64,000 bases of DNA from positions 15,314,001-15,378,000 of the forward strand of contig OX579637.1 in NCBI GenBank assembly GCA_951230915.1. The letters are read 5' to 3'. Both the position numbers and the translations under genes were made by a program. The notes beneath the pieces are model-generated. The model did no database searches, had not been told where the DNA came from, and saw nothing but the letters and a program-made list of their open reading frames with translations. The stretch is from Antitrichia curtipendula. Lineage: Eukaryota; Streptophyta; Bryopsida; Hypnales; Leucodontaceae. Positions 62,976 to 64,000 of this stretch are shown here, piece after piece; the stretch's first letter is position 1; every line of letters starts with the position of its first letter.

Positions 62976-64000
62976 ATGACATTTGATGTTTGACACCATT
63001 AAAGTACAGATTGGACCTTATTTTCTATTTTTTGGAATTGACGTGCGATTGGATTGCAATTACATATCAAATTAATATTTGTGGGCATTTAGGTACTTGA
63101 GGGTAACTATTTGCAACTTGTACGATTTGTGTGAAGTCTGTTTCAAAATGAAATTCTATGACATTTGATGTTTGACACCATTAATGTGCAGGTTGGACTT
63201 ATTCTATATTCTTTTGAATGGACGTGCGATTGGATTGCAATTACATATCAAATTAGTATTTGTGGGCATTTAAGTACTTGAGGGTAACTATTTGCAACTT
63301 GTACGATTTGTGTGAAGTTTCCTTCAAAATGAAATTCTATGACATTTGATGTTTGACACCATTAAAGTACAGATTGGACCTTATTCTCTATTCTTTTGAA
63401 TTGACGTGCGATTGGCTTGCAATTAATTATCAAATTAATATTTGTGGGCATTTAGGTACTTGAGGGTAACTATTTGCAACTTGTACGATTTGTGTGAAGT
63501 CTCTTTCAAAATGAAATTCTGTGACATTTGATGTTTGACACCATTAAAGTACAGGTTGGACCTTATTCTGTATTCTTTTGAATGGACGTGCGATTGGATT
63601 GCAATTACATATCAAATTAATATTTGTGGGCATTTAAATACTTGAGGGTAACTATTTGCAACTTGTACGATTTGTGTTAAGTCTCTTTCAGAATGAAATT
63701 CTATGACATTTGATGTTTGACACCATTAATGTACAGGTTGGACTTATTCTATATTCTTTTGAATGGACGTGCGATTGGATTGCAATTACATATCAAATTA
63801 GTATTTGTGGGCATTTAAGTACTTGAGGGTAACTATTTGCAACTTGTACGATTTGTGTGAAGTTTCCTTCAAAATGAAATTCTATGACATTTGATGTTTG
63901 ACACCATTAAAGTACAGATTGGACCTTATTCTCTATTTTTTGGAATTGACGTGCGATTCGATTGCAATTAATTATCAAATTAATATTTGTGGGCATTTAG
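62976..64000. repeat. Last five full units and one partial unit
   Basis: Full units start at 62976, 63158, 63339, 63521 and 63703; the partial one starts at 63884 and is cut by the window end. Private changes include TTATTTTCTATTTT (62976), AATGTGCAGG (63158) and a unit starting GTGACATTT instead of ATGACATTT (63521). The array clearly continues beyond the window. Confidence 0.93.

Larger units (their letters stand above)
1..64000. repeat. Tandem satellite DNA array, 181/182 bp monomer, filling the window
   Basis: The same unit recurs head to tail from the first base to the last, always in the same orientation. Unit starts (ATGACATTTGATG) fall at 1, 183, 364, 545, 726 and so on to 63884. Every block length I measured equals n x 181 plus a small number of extra bases, so there is room for neither an insertion nor a partial unit. 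The arithmetic gives 352 full units, 171 of them 182 bp. The extra base is a C near unit base 41. Long-array satellites with a near-nucleosomal period typify eukaryotic centromeric or pericentromeric heterochromatin; that location is inferred, not seen. I do not recognise the family, and no flanking DNA is present to show where the array ends. Confidence 0.99.

Noticed and set aside
1..64000. CRISPR array
   Set aside because: The repeats are 181/182 bp and directly abut; there are no short repeats separated by unique spacers and no cas genes.
1..64000. Units with terminal inverted or long terminal repeats, suggesting a transposon-derived array
   Set aside because: No inverted or direct terminal repeats bound the unit or the HORs, and no transposase or integrase fragment is visible in any frame.
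1..64000. tRNA, rRNA or other RNA genes
   Set aside because: No cloverleaf, A/B box pair or rRNA-like sequence was seen; every base belongs to the satellite unit.

Overview
The whole 64 kb window is one uninterrupted tandem satellite DNA array. The repeat unit (monomer) is 181 or 182 bp, about 33% G+C in a hand-counted typical copy, and every copy lies in the same orientation. Taking the unit to start at ATGACATTTGATG, the window begins at unit base 1 and ends inside a unit that starts at 63884. If every unit is 181 or 182 bp, the arithmetic allows only one solution: 352 complete units, 171 of them 182 bp, plus a 117 bp partial unit. The one length change I saw is an extra C near unit base 41 (GGACTTATT against GGACCTTATT). 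I found no protein gene, RNA gene, transposon or unique sequence. Such an array points to a eukaryotic chromosome, in centromeric, pericentromeric or other constitutive heterochromatin. A near-nucleosome-length, AT-rich unit is common in plants but also occurs in animals. I do not recognise the family and cannot name the organism.

The array is a mosaic of domains built from variant monomers arranged in higher-order repeats (HORs). Domain I (1-3081) is nearly homogeneous 181 bp units with CTTCTACG...GTACGAAG tails. Domain II (3082-14861) holds a tandem pair of 13-unit blocks (2356 bp each) and a pair of 15-unit blocks 3444 bp apart. Domain III (14862-23014) holds 8-unit blocks (about 1451 bp), a 3-unit HOR of 543 bp in four copies, and a run of GCATGG-type units. 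Domain IV (23015-51184) is dominated by 182 bp units. It contains 11/12-unit blocks, a recurring four-unit cassette, and a duplication of about 6.8 kb (32465-39188 against 41006-47911) broken by whole-unit insertions and deletions. Domain V (51185-64000) carries its own subfamily (GATTCGATTG, TTTCAGAATGAAA). It has a clean 12-unit HOR of 2177 bp in three tandem copies, with a 4-unit repeat nested inside, followed by 8-unit and 6-unit repeats.

No genes act together here. What the sequence records is array evolution: unequal exchange in register, local amplification, hybrid monomers at block junctions and small conversion-like patches. The features most worth following are the domain boundaries at about 23.0 and 51.2 kb, the HORs, the hybrid monomers, and a short dyad whose arms stay fixed in the commonest tail types while its loop changes.
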